NCBI GenBank assembly: GCA_036873755.1
Contig: JAVTVY010018682.1
Span: 1-64,000 of the forward strand
Direction: 5' to 3'
Source of the DNA: Hanleya hanleyi
Taxonomy: Eukaryota; Mollusca; Polyplacophora; Lepidopleurida; Hanleyidae
Length of the DNA stretch: 64,000 bases
The position numbers and the translations under genes were made by a program. Of the stretch, positions 60,701 to 64,000 are shown one piece after another. How positions within the stretch are numbered: position 1 is the first letter of the stretch; every line of letters begins with the position of its first letter. The notes below the pieces were generated by a model. That model was not told the origin of the DNA, made no database searches, and saw only the letters and a list, made by a program, of their open reading frames with translations.

Positions 60701-63538
60701 GTTGAACGTGGAACATTATTGCTTATTTAATGGTTAAACCACCATGTACGTAGATTACATAATTGCGCCTAGATTATGCAACTGGGCCAAAAATATTTGT
60801 TTGCCGTTTCACCAACATTTGTCTGTACGCAACTTCTTTAGGTAGCCCATGGTGTACAAGGTCTTCAACTACAACCTGCCTATTGGTACATATCGAAAAA
60901 TGTTGAATATATACTTGAGAGCTCCCCGTTACATTATCAGCAAACAAGCAAAGATGGTTCCTCTCAGACATGCAGATTTGTTATTATGTCGATGTCTAGT
61001 CAATATTACAGTGTGCATAGCAGTACATTTGATTAAAGAAAAATTATAACATCGAGAAATAGCAAAAAGAATAATGACGAATGCCACTTACAGGCCACCA
61101 TCCAAAGTTTATCGGCTTTTTGCTCAGTTGAAAAAAGAAATCGGAAAAATAAATAAAAAATAATTTTGGAAAGTGATGGAACTATTCTTTCATTTACAAC
61201 ATATTTTTTTCAAGGGTTTTCTATTCCTGCAATGGTGAAAATGGCTGGTTGTCAATATTTGAAGGTAATGAAAAAGGGCCGGAGCCCAGTTCAACACCTT
61301 TTTAATGTGATGGGATCGATTCAACATATTTTAATGGCGATGACCAATATGTGTATTTGGGATCAGCACATTAATGTTCATGACCAGCCCGCATCGGTCA
61401 CACTTAAAACGCGACGATCTAAAACTTATCGCCCCTTGCTCATCACACTTACAAGGTGATGGTCACACTGACTGGCGGTGGGAGGAAATGAAGGTTCTAA
61501 CCCCTCTTTTATTGGCGACGCTTTCATAATCTATTTTTTCTGTAATAGCTGTCACATATCTTCTGGTTGTTAATGTAATGTATTATAATGCTTTAGTCGA
61601 AGGTCCATCATATTACACATATATACAACCTACTTACTATGGACGTATAAATGATTGATACACCACCTATTATCACCACGGATGCCCAGATCGGAAATTT
61701 GGCCACTGTGAATATGAAACACAATAGAAAATATAGAATATAATAACAACATAAATATGCAAGAGGTGGGAAAATCTGACGTCTGATAATAATAATGTAT
61801 ATCGTATTGAGGTTTTTTGATACAAAAATGTACGTTGAACCCGAACGTAGATACGCGTTAACTGATTATCCCGCTTAGCAACTATTCAAATACCACCTGA
61901 TTCCATAGCAACAGCCGGTCCATATAAAACAGCACCCATATAAAACGCCTGAAAGAAAATAAAATCTTGTAAATCTATAGCATCTGCTGATTCATCATAA
62001 CAAATGGGGGGCGGGGGTGGATCTATAGGCCATCCATAGTGACGATTCATTATTTTTCTGGTGTATAAAACTTCCAAACGACAGGCATTTCTTAAGGAAC
62101 ATACACTGTCAAAGGTTACCGTGGCAATCTTATGATGAGAAAGCAAAACTCATAGGTGAGAGAAATGCTGTTTTAAATTCTGAAATTATGTAAAACTGTA
62201 AGAGAAGGCATGGCTGTTGAAAGTAGATGTGATTTAAGTGAGAAACAGAAGTGACAGTTTTAACTTGCGAATTTAAGGAAAAAACTTGCATTTCGTAATA
62301 TGCTCAGAGCCGATCCGACACATCGCACAGCCACAGATTTGTACCTCCGCTCTAAGTACTGGAAAACAGATGACATGAAATATCTATTATTAATATTTTG
62401 AACTTATAAACTTATGTATATACAAGTGGAACATGGCGAAAAAAGCCACAAAACAGGCACATATGATTGATTATGCAATATTAAAAGTCATGAAATTGGG
62501 CTAGCTGTTGAATATATCCCGTCCCAGAGAAAATATAAAGTCACGATAAATCCAACTGTTGCAATTTATTAGATGCTTCATATCTGATACCACGAAGATC
62601 TCTCAGTGAAACATATTCTGATCAACTGTATAAATTGTAAGATTGTAAGAGATTCTTTTTATCAATATTTTTAGTCGATAGAAGAAGACTGTGTTTTAGG
62701 CTATTTGAAAGATATCGGTTTGTTGCATAAGATTTAATGTATCTGCATGGTTTTTGGTGTGTTGTGTTGATTACTTCTGGATTGCTGGGTTATTGACTTG
62801 TTTTTGTTGAAATACTTAGAATTTTGTTTGATAGTCGCTATATAGCTGAATATTGCTAAATGCGACGTTAAACCTTAATTCTCTCTCTCTCTGTCCTATC
62901 CATGTGGACACACCGAATGACCATGCTTAAGACACCAGAGAAGCAGAAAAGCATACAATTTAATTATATTACAATCGGACAGCTCGGCCCCGTGGATCTA
63001 TCAAATGGAAAAATCATGTGAGCATCAAATGTAAGCGGCGGCTGAAAATAGGAAAACATACATACATGTAAAAGCAACGGGGAAGTCAGCAATTTTCATT
63101 TTCAAATAGATAGCTATTTAGGCATATTCAAGAAACTCGAGATTAACGCGTTTCAATAACATTCCTCTTGTTTTTACGCTTCAAAATGCCTACCTCATTA
63201 ACGCTGATTAATCTCAGGGAATGTATCAGTGGTACAGCTATCCAGGCCGTCAATGCATTGGGAATGAATAAAGACAGATATTCCAGAATTCCTGTAGACC
63301 CATACACAAACATCTCCGAAGGCACACCCAGCACGAATATAGATGACATGTAAGTGACGACGTACGACAGGGTTACGGAAAATGTACCCATCTTTCTGTC
63401 CCCAACAAGGTACGTCGACATAGAGCTACTTCGTCTTTCCTTAACAGCATGGTAAAGGCCTATACCCATAGATACAGCCGTAGCTAGCGCCAAAATTGCG
63501 AAATCCACAGCATGGAGGCTGAACTGTATTTGCGACAT
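26602..63538 (-). CDS. SLC5-family sodium/solute symporter (16 exons)
   Basis: Assembled from 16 minus-strand exons whose splice phases all match, giving about 673 aa, close to the usual 600-700 aa of SLC5 transporters. The family co-transports Na+ with small organic solutes across the plasma membrane through about 13-14 membrane helices. The order of conserved blocks is that of SLC5A8/SLC5A6: 'YLVGDRKMG' and 'LGVPSEMFVYG' (exon 1), 'AFYMGAVLYGPAVAMES' (exon 3), 'GGFKAVIWTDCFQ' (exon 5), 'FNPDPTVRTSFW' (exon 7), 'PGLPGLFLASLFSASFSSLS' across exons 9-10 (the Ser-Ser pair aligns with the Na2-site serines of vSGLT), 'SVGGPFCALFLMG' (exon 12), and an extracellular loop with N-glycosylation sequons (exon 13). 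The likely substrate is a monocarboxylate or vitamin, but this cannot be decided by eye. I use the ATG at 63538: upstream in frame there is a TTG and then a stop. The last exon is least certain. Confidence 0.85.
27522..27646 (-). CDS. SLC5 exon 15
   Basis: Acceptor 'tattcttcag'. It reads 'RSKAEEIDPLCISHIVRRFY' and continues to 'DDMELASAGE', donor gtaagt, phase 0 out. It is the cytosolic tail after the last helix. Confidence 0.85.
27963..28063 (-). CDS. SLC5 exon 14
   Basis: Acceptor 'tgtatttgaag' (chosen by phase over a nearer 'aaag'). It reads 'SGLSKLYSISYYWYATIGLV' then 'TAVSVGLLVSLITG', the last membrane helix. Donor gtacgt, phase 1 out. Confidence 0.88.
28359..29102. mobile_element. Possible 0.74-kb TIR element
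   Basis: The left end 'ttaaaggaatagaaaaccct' and right end 'ctattcctttaa' form a 12-bp inverted repeat. A similar terminal motif ('aggaatagaaaaccctt') occurs at the right end of 60466-61238. No coding region. The right end touches a LINE tail (29095-29145), so its boundary is uncertain. Confidence 0.35.
29095..29145 (-). repeat. Retroelement tail fragment
   Basis: Reverse complement of the shared LINE/SINE tail: 'tttaacgtcgcgttcagcaa' followed by 'tacttcagctatatagcg'. No LINE coding sequence is attached. Confidence 0.65.
31290..31364. repeat. Duplicated 31-bp segment
   Basis: The segment 'acggctacatcatatttgac' plus 'caatcaacgg' occurs twice in direct succession. It lies just upstream of the 39-bp array. 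Confidence 0.7.
31395..31583. repeat. 39-bp tandem repeat
   Basis: About five units with 'atgacctag' starting at 31405, 31444, 31483, 31522 and 31561, an exact 39-base period. Each unit contains two related half-units ('gacctagtcac' and 'gacctagtcaac'). The 80-aa minus ORF with repeated 'MTRSYIRLTRS' is a translation of this array. Confidence 0.85.
31646..31759. repeat. 114-bp near-perfect hairpin
   Basis: Left arm 'atcacctgtttcttgacgaa' continuing to 'aaatatttcatc', then the exact reverse complement on the right. The two arms of about 55 bases differ at only a few central positions and leave a loop of only a few bases. It could be a MITE end-to-end fusion or an inverted duplication. Confidence 0.85.
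32730..32950. repeat. Short inverted and direct repeats with a CRE-like site
   Basis: Contains 'atcatcacactgatgat' palindromic segments (32808-32845), one TGACGTCA (about 32793-32800), and a duplicated 'atgaattatctatcat' (32908-32944). It is a degenerate repeat region inside intron 13; regulatory meaning is speculative. Confidence 0.35.
34083..34291 (-). CDS. SLC5 exon 13
   Basis: Begins 'GALFGTFIGICFTFWIAIGG' (membrane helix), then the extracellular loop 'PWLPPAPSDGCFTNSSSCNN', with sequons NSS, NNT, NTS and NDT and several cysteines, typical of the glycosylated TM12-13 loop in SLC5A6/A8. Donor gtaaga, phase 2 out. Confidence 0.92.
34965..35020 (+). repeat. Retroelement tail fragment
   Basis: Diverged copy of the shared tail: 'tcgtcgctacatggccgaaa' then 'gaacgcgacgttaaactcta'. 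Located in intron 12 of the symporter gene. Confidence 0.6.
35197..35283 (-). CDS. SLC5 exon 12
   Basis: Twenty-nine codons starting 'VCNSFTASVGGPFCALFLMG' then 'CFFTATNWI', the conserved 'GGPLLGLF.LGMF' segment. Acceptor 'catcatttcag', donor gtaaga, phase 0 at both ends. Confidence 0.92.
36300..36830. repeat. Degenerate tandem repeat
   Basis: Diverged units share 'cagtctgttatttag' (or 'ccgttatttaggct'), 'tggcgtggcag' or 'gagtggcag', 'aatgacgtcatt' and 'ataccaaagttgggagt'-type blocks, recurring at about 36305, 36474, 36600 and 36766. The irregular spacing (about 126-169) shows age. Located in intron 11. Confidence 0.55.
36832..37250 (-). repeat. Dispersed repeat R1, longest copy
   Basis: Reverse orientation of R1: 'agtccgtcattcataattca', 'cgcgtccataatccaaagac', 'acagtattagcaccaaattc', 'gagagaagcggtcaacagtt' and 'cgctgatcagtattcttaat'. 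It then extends ('gaatggtgtatctctg', 'gaggatcttgaagtacatgg') to about 37250. The extension is also present at 41510-41640, so R1 is at least 400 bp long. Confidence 0.75.
38165..38282 (+). repeat. Partial copy of R1
   Basis: Contains 'gctaatgctgttatatggaa', 'ctttggattatggacgtgga' and 'ggacgacggctgaattatga'. 3' part only. Confidence 0.7.
38741..38811 (-). CDS. SLC5 exon 11
   Basis: Acceptor 'ccatttttttcag'. It reads (with the carried G) 'VLVYGLISIGICFIFLNVNA' then 'PLIQ', donor gtaatt, phase 0 out. It matches the family's 'GYGLLCLGMAYI...VLQ' helix. Confidence 0.88.
40950..41020 (-). repeat. Partial copy of R1
   Basis: Reads 'gccattcaatattcagccgt', 'cgtcctttaaataatttccg' and 'cgtccataacccaaagg', the inverted 3' end of R1. 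Confidence 0.65.
41510..41830 (+). repeat. Dispersed repeat R1, long copy
   Basis: Carries the 5' extension ('catgtacttcaagatcctca', 'cacaatcaaagcttgact', 'ccattctctagataatgac') followed by 'gatccgcgatacggatttga', 'ctgtggaccgtttatctctt' and 'tttttggattatggacacgg'. An internal deletion removed part of the middle. Confidence 0.7.
41911..41996 (-). CDS. Possible alternative SLC5 exon 11a
   Basis: Between exons 10 and 11, an 86-base segment after '...ctctagag' reads (with the carried G) 'EALDIKSSILFFGFGLILSG' then 'ILFCLGRTA', a membrane helix, and stops before gtatat. Its phases (1 in, 0 out) equal those of exon 11, so it could replace exon 11. If read on instead, it ends 'VYDKSKSTKRI' at a stop and would give a short isoform. 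The acceptor is weak; it may be a relic exon. Confidence 0.35.
42317..42429 (-). CDS. SLC5 exon 10
   Basis: Continues as 'SLSSGLNSMSAVTVKDFVRP' then 'LRPSLSEAQEIMAAKIF'. The serines at the exon 9/10 junction align with the Na2 sodium site of vSGLT. Acceptor 'atatttatag', donor gtgagt, phase 1 out. Confidence 0.92.
43258..44805 (+). mobile_element. Element with 156-bp tandem core, GGACGG run and terminal hairpin
   Basis: Nine units of 154-159 bp, marked by 'ggtatcttgcacaactagac' at about 43332, 43491, 43648, 43802, 43959, 44115, 44272, 44429 and 44585. Each carries 'ccaagatggctgcctggtgg'. They are followed by a (gacg/ggac) microsatellite (44701-44765) and a perfect 11-bp hairpin with a 4-base loop (44779-44804), then 'aaaaaata'. 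Minus-strand ORFs with repeated 'FPLGSSCARYLFWSDSKIQ' are translations of the repeat. From memory, mollusc genomes contain many elements with this layout; a non-autonomous Helitron or a SINE-like element are both possible. Located in intron 9 of the symporter. Confidence 0.7.
45019..45107 (-). CDS. SLC5 exon 9
   Basis: Reads 'ILPYFVMELFYEMPGLPGLF' then 'LASLFSASF' plus two bases, the highly conserved 'DLPGLPGLFLA' helix. Acceptor 'ctttttatag', donor gtaaga, phase 2 out. Confidence 0.92.
45440..46488 (+). mobile_element. LINE copy with RNase H domain, 5'-truncated
   Basis: The first ORF fragment (to 45780) and a second frame (45836-46090) encode a LINE-type RNase H: 'IYTDRSKDGERV', 'FTAEAK', 'IISDSLSCL' and 'IDIVFCWLPSHIGIKGNTEA' with the D-E-D-H/D residues. 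There is a frameshift near 45780-45836. The 3' tail contains 'cacgaagatctcaaagtgaa' and 'gctgaacgcgacactaaacc', ending in a ctctctc run. It fills most of symporter intron 8. Confidence 0.8.
46502..46637 (-). CDS. SLC5 exon 8
   Basis: Reads 'VMLLSTVGFGILAILGALAG' then 'LAAFAFYTEKKCDPFEEGVI' and 'KNANE', a membrane helix plus loop. Acceptor 'gttattttcag' and donor gtaagt, phase 2 in and 0 out. A LINE copy begins less than 10 bases beyond the donor consensus. Confidence 0.88.
46989..47126 (-). CDS. SLC5 exon 7
   Basis: Lies across a 12.8-kb intron from exon 6. Acceptor 'ttttcttttcag' (minus strand), then 'FNPDPTVRTSFWGCFVGAPI' and 'SFQQQTAQRIASLPKQRQAK', matching the family's 'DPDPFVRHTFW...NQAQVQRYLS'. 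Phases leave gtgggt as the donor (phase 2). Confidence 0.85.
47417..47637. mobile_element. Foldback/MITE-like inverted repeat
   Basis: Two arms of about 75 bp (47419-47494 and 47561-47635) are imperfect reverse complements: both start 'attggcttatttt' and end 'gacacctttaa', with 'ttgcaaaa' near the inner edge. The spacer is about 65 bp and AT-rich. No coding capacity. Confidence 0.6.
48061..48445. repeat. Left terminal inverted repeat of the transposon
   Basis: Begins tagtccgggtgcccat at 48061. It aligns with the inverted right end through 'ggggtataggta' (about 48262) and more weakly to 'cgaaagttccactaa' (about 48419-48433). Confidence 0.75.
49000..51750 (-). CDS. Transposase part 3: FEN1/XPG-like nuclease and CXC cluster
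   Basis: 916 codons from a TTG at 51750, but the frame is open further upstream, so this is not a start. It opens with 'LGGFHRAKNFMGLIGKRMEE' and 'HYNRAIRAHKLTCEAMERL', the end of the transposase-like core. At about residues 636-740 it shows the FEN1/XPG pattern: acidic 'HEEADSRIF', 'FSPDTDVAVL', then 'LTGCDSTSSLHGIGKKKALS', which mirrors the helix-hairpin-helix of FEN1 ('GCDY...GIGPKRA'). The C-terminus (about 872-905) has nine cysteines in a CXC, tesmin-like pattern ('CNCQKGCKGRCSC' ... 'CRCESEC'). Predicted role: DNA cleavage during transposition and element DNA binding. Confidence 0.75.
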   Translation of the reverse strand: MDHIVIRLGGFHRAKNFMGLIGKRMEESGLEDIWSESDVYGSGVATKLLNGSHYNRAIRAHKLTCEAMERLRFESFCEWLEKQGYVPWADVQILKTKKRELVAAFQKGQTFAIEHRDDIRQAALDLGERLHEKLDPLWKQFLTLGKNLSESFTFWNEYIAMVWLLLDFLYGERDSNWNLHLETFTDMLPYDTAFDHLNYFRWGTVYLADMKMLPDTAPEIHELFTNGRGHAVSRCPTLSSFNTVSPDMALEQTQNRDSKTKGGIVGVSGIAGTRDRWALTAHLMSAATTSFKVMSGLKPEQPLHKDLGSRRTERDETDVGKIVDCIKDKMVNPFDTSPYDGDKIPLVNISTGTVAPHDVSSSLLTASDQGRKAMDLFVDERLVSGKVDFLEPLKKMNVKTFASLNKPLRMTNDKQTLKTISIDREVYSRLLVVSKSRDINLEEVHSYELSPVPLSLANMDGSLRKTTKSVLLHELEIDNLSKETLPKNDCRTAYIIDLMAVVQMMTKGKRTTFGELSDALSDVILNKFKLADEVHVVPDRYDVEDSIKSGERARRSTLRTIEVRIQNRATKLPSSFKHYLSNTKNKSNLLLFLHSDWCNNLPEKLVDGQTLVLASTDGSAVKLTRNSSENMPLLQSDHEEADSRIFVHCDYFAHNSQQHKKRLIVFSPDTDVAVLCCHHFRAMGVTELWFHTGTGKRARFIPIHESVETLGEQTCDILPAFHVLTGCDSTSSLHGIGKKKALSVLRKNMDTLVGIGNMGSDVEHISDETVTAATRFIALLYGSDSLNLNNVRYKLFAKKNCDSSKLPPTMDSAKEHIKRANYQCFVWKHARDRKLSVPSPVGHGWTKDDIGHLVPNLMNRAPAPKSLVELVACNCQKGCKGRCSCRAVQLPCTAACRCESECSNVQLTVDDVEESY
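51690..52547 (-). CDS. Transposase part 2: central region
   Basis: Begins in the shifted frame (the first codon is TTG, so this is not a true start) with 'RTMVRGKTIITMLNHHGHSI'. Later motifs include 'PGWSGFHALV' and 'PVITFDEGIYCDAKRI', whose Asp could be a catalytic residue of an RNase H-like transposase fold (inference only). The last 20 or so residues after 'AKRI' are frameshift product. Confidence 0.65.
   Translation of the reverse strand: MRTMVRGKTIITMLNHHGHSINYWDCEQIDTIWAEEVLRKFNGEDGYYKAILPSNISSGSIVQAAADNADFLQDTLDGKDSVHVMSMAFYQGGLALDATHLVPKEPRKGKLKKRTLEAKETKLYPFVSTVRKAIIPIVEKIKVDFFAHSTTEREKLRGLNRAWIFARNSPTKLFDVDVGHLQVTQKVPGWSGFHALVTPHKSLPSRIGFPPMIPAPVKELDTVYTCLKALSNTCTEQLQQTNPVITFDEGIYCDAKRISSGLFRQNWITLLLDWVASTGLRISWV
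52550..53782 (-). CDS. Transposase part 1: N-terminal zinc-binding modules
   Basis: ATG at 53782 in good context; 410 aa. Two repeated modules have Cys-x2-Cys followed at a distance by His-x3/4-Cys: 'CIKCQ' ... 'WHKTCYCSY' (about residues 26-88) and 'CIFCQRKKC' ... 'YHRACHKQYT' (about 128-190). These are probable zinc-binding, DNA-contacting modules. The rest is charged and helical. It ends at a TAG produced by the first frameshift. Confidence 0.7.
   Translation of the reverse strand: MASFEESPGIKLKFKKQRACTDFEKCIKCQSSKEGEKLRIGIKSSVERFIQCAIARGDDIYQRLKPDIRGITFTNDTVKWHKTCYCSYISHRNISHSSSAGCEPSQLPVASTSTVKTRSFESTTDWTLCIFCQRKKCHGELRLTQVVTTQMQETLLKAATQRNDNIMMTRIIGEDLIAVEAKYHRACHKQYTAITTRRFQLDSETTGPFDQYERAFLGLVEEINRDLVTAGKAYEMSNLLDIYKRHLLENEVDVKSVESYKVQNLKRRLVKKYGHQIVFHNQRERNRSELVCSSTLKLGDIINSFAELRAMVAESPISSPEAANPITQILYQASVILRSDIKDVVGIETQPLEISDLTREKAMKAIEDSDFSSDEDKKTQKVTHILSIAQDIISCNSGARKKMPKMLAWD
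54700..55080. repeat. Right terminal inverted repeat of the transposon
   Basis: Ends atgggcacccggacta at 55080, the reverse complement of the left end. The match continues inward to about 54710-54745 ('ggaactttggagacgg'). Confidence 0.75.
55141..55560. repeat. 35-bp satellite
   Basis: About twelve units of 'cccccgatatatacccatct' plus 'tacatactctgaaca', 35 bp, with several variants. It begins within 60 bases of the right end of the transposon and ends where a LINE tail begins. Confidence 0.85.
56030..56440 (-). pseudogene. LINE RNase H fragment
   Basis: Encodes 'IYTDGSKDGERVAYATIF', 'GKSSIFTAEAKAKMLAL' and a later segment parallel to the copy at 45440-46488 ('RFDQQIDIVFCPLPSHV'). The catalytic Asp and Glu of the first two blocks are present. 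The third block is frameshifted, so the domain is dead. Confidence 0.75.
56741..57460 (-). pseudogene. Reverse transcriptase fragment
   Basis: Contains 'RLPIFISNFLNDRQVRLG', the palm motif 'QGVPQGSIFS', and 'GSLFVYDFNI' where the catalytic box (F/YADD) should be. Here the second Asp is lost, so the enzyme would be inactive. Thumb motifs 'KTNCIHRCRK' and 'VNFLGMLFDHRSTFISHI' follow in the expected order. The upstream part is truncated or out of frame. Confidence 0.8.
57763..58345 (-). mobile_element. LINE 3' fragment with GA run
   Basis: A long (ga)n run (57763-57797) is followed by the inverted tail 'ttaacgtcgtcgcattcagc', the 3' UTR and the end of the RNase H frame ('AESALGNEVGIPCSDFRPAI', 58341-58250). 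Same family as 55562-57560; 5'-truncated. Confidence 0.75.
59088..59332 (+). mobile_element. LINE 3' tail fragment
   Basis: Contains 'gaaatcggtttgttgcataa', 'cgtcgctatatagctgaaat' and a terminal ctctctct run. Coding part absent. Located in intron 6 of the symporter. Confidence 0.7.
59951..60021 (-). CDS. SLC5 exon 6
   Basis: Acceptor 'tacacctgcag', then 'AMSIVGFTEFWEINLTGRRI' plus 'RLF' and two bases (phase 2), donor gtaaga. It corresponds to the family's extracellular 'VGG...VW...A...GR' segment and joins in frame to 'FNPDP' of exon 7. Confidence 0.85.
60199..60279 (-). CDS. SLC5 exon 5
   Basis: Acceptor 'tttatatccag', then 27 codons starting 'GGFKAVIWTDCFQMVVML', the most recognisable SLC5 segment, then 'IGLIAVLAK' and donor gtaaga. 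Phase 0 at both ends. Confidence 0.92.
60466..61238. mobile_element. TIR/MITE-like element
   Basis: Its ends form an imperfect inverted repeat of about 75 bp: left 'aaaggaatggtaatctcttg' ... 'gaatagttccatcactg', right the reverse complement ('cagtg'-like 'aaagtgatggaactattctt' ... 'cctgcaatgg'). The interior (60545-61130) has no recognisable gene. It occupies most of symporter intron 4 between exons 4 and 5. Confidence 0.55.
61638..61705 (-). CDS. SLC5 exon 4
   Basis: Acceptor 'catattcacag'. With the carried base it reads 'VAKFPIWASVVIIGGVSIIY' plus 'TSI', donor gtaagt, phase 0. It is a membrane helix preceding the GG-KAVIWTD block. Confidence 0.85.
61897..61948 (-). CDS. SLC5 exon 3
   Basis: Acceptor 'ttttctttcag', then 'AFYMGAVLYGPAVAMES' plus one base (phase 1), donor gtggta. 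It matches the family's 'IYMGVVLYAPSLAL' helix. Confidence 0.9.
62290..62358 (-). CDS. SLC5 exon 2, GC donor
   Basis: After 'tctgttttccag', 23 codons read 'YLERRYKSVAVRCVGSALSI' plus 'LRN', matching the family's 'YLELRF' segment. The only phase-0 exit is a GC donor (AAT|gcaagt at 62289), whose extended consensus is strong. Exon 3 then continues in frame. Confidence 0.75.
62575..62897 (+). mobile_element. LINE 3' tail fragment
   Basis: Carries 'cacgaagatctctcagtgaa', 'gatatcggtttgttgcataa' and 'gctaaatgcgacgttaaacc' followed by ctctctctct. Located in intron 1 of the symporter. Confidence 0.75.
63194..63538 (-). CDS. SLC5 exon 1
   Basis: Start codon at 63538 ('MSQIQFSLHAVDFAILA'). It encodes TM1 and TM2 with 'TYLVGDRKMGTFSVTLSYV' and 'VLGVPSEMFVYG', hallmarks of the SLC5A6/A8 group. 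It ends 'LRLISVNE' at donor gtaggc (63193), phase 0. Confidence 0.9.
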
Positions 63539-64000
63539 GTCGGCCAAATTACATCACCTGCTTGGGGTTTTTCACATGAAGCTTGGTCAACAGACACGTA
63601 TATTTGAATATGCGTTCTGGATGGCTGCCTACAAATGCCTTTCAGCGGAAATCCGGTCTTGTTATACTATTTGTCCGTGTTATATTACTTTTACAAACGC
63701 GATAAAACGTGCGTGAACATTATCTACAAACTAAGTAGTGTTACTATATATAGATGTTACACTTTCAAAAGAATATGGCTGTACCATGGAATACATGATC
63801 AGCGGACCGTATCATTCTGACAGTATACAGCCGTAAATCACATCTTCGTCTTATGTCCCAATCTGAGACACTCGCCAACTGCTGGTTTATTATTCACATA
63901 TTCCAAAGAAAAGGCATTATCCAGAGTTTACTACATACCAGTAAATGTTTCATTCCTTTATTTTCTAGAATTTGAGGTGTATTTAATTTAATCGCGTATT
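63539..64000. other. 5' flank of the symporter gene
   Basis: Sequence upstream of the start codon at 63538. No TATA box or strong core promoter element stands out, and a non-coding first exon further upstream, outside the window, cannot be excluded. Confidence 0.4.

Noticed and set aside
63539..63547. Upstream TTG as start of the symporter
   Set aside because: The ATG at 63538 is a normal eukaryotic start three codons later, and an in-frame stop lies just upstream of the TTG.

Overview
The window looks like animal genomic DNA, most likely from a mollusc. It is AT-rich and intron-rich, it has one long multi-exon host gene, and it is packed with transposon debris. A retroelement tail ending in 'gctgaacgcgacgttaaac' occurs eight times; from memory that tail is common in gastropod and bivalve genomes. 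I saw no tRNA, rRNA, CRISPR array or bacterial-style operon.

Region 1 (1-3000) holds two tandem, intronless C2H2 zinc-finger genes on the + strand. Each has the same TATA-type core promoter, and a third truncated 3' copy follows. Region 2 (3000-9270) has little coding potential: two unrecognised coding-like stretches (4533-4886 minus; 5476-5781 plus, broken by one TAG) and a 42-bp minisatellite built on a YY1-type motif. Region 3 (9270-17840) is repeat-dominated: a long inverted repeat with satellite ends, a 43-bp satellite, LINE tails, a 153-bp satellite, and a satellite of about 150-165 bp carrying a palindromic NRF1-type site in each unit. Region 4 (18404-23622) is a decayed Ty3/Gypsy element whose LTR-like ends are inverted relative to each other. 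A palindromic element at 24307-24978 lies inside a copy of a dispersed repeat (called R1 here).

Region 5 (26602-63538, minus strand) is one host gene, a sodium/solute symporter of the SLC5 family (SLC5A8/SLC5A6-like). I assembled it from 16 exons with matching phases, giving about 673 aa. One intron appears to be GC-AG. A possible alternative exon, phase-compatible with exon 11, lies upstream of it. The introns carry most of the mobile DNA. The best element is a 7.02-kb DNA transposon at 48061-55080 in the 12.8-kb sixth intron. It has long terminal inverted repeats, a TTA target duplication and an intronless gene broken by two frameshifts. The encoded protein combines N-terminal zinc-binding modules, a transposase-like core, a FEN1/XPG-type nuclease region and a C-terminal CXC cysteine cluster. 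This fits the Academ superfamily as I remember it.

All assignments were made by eye from the sequence and from memory of protein families; nothing was searched.
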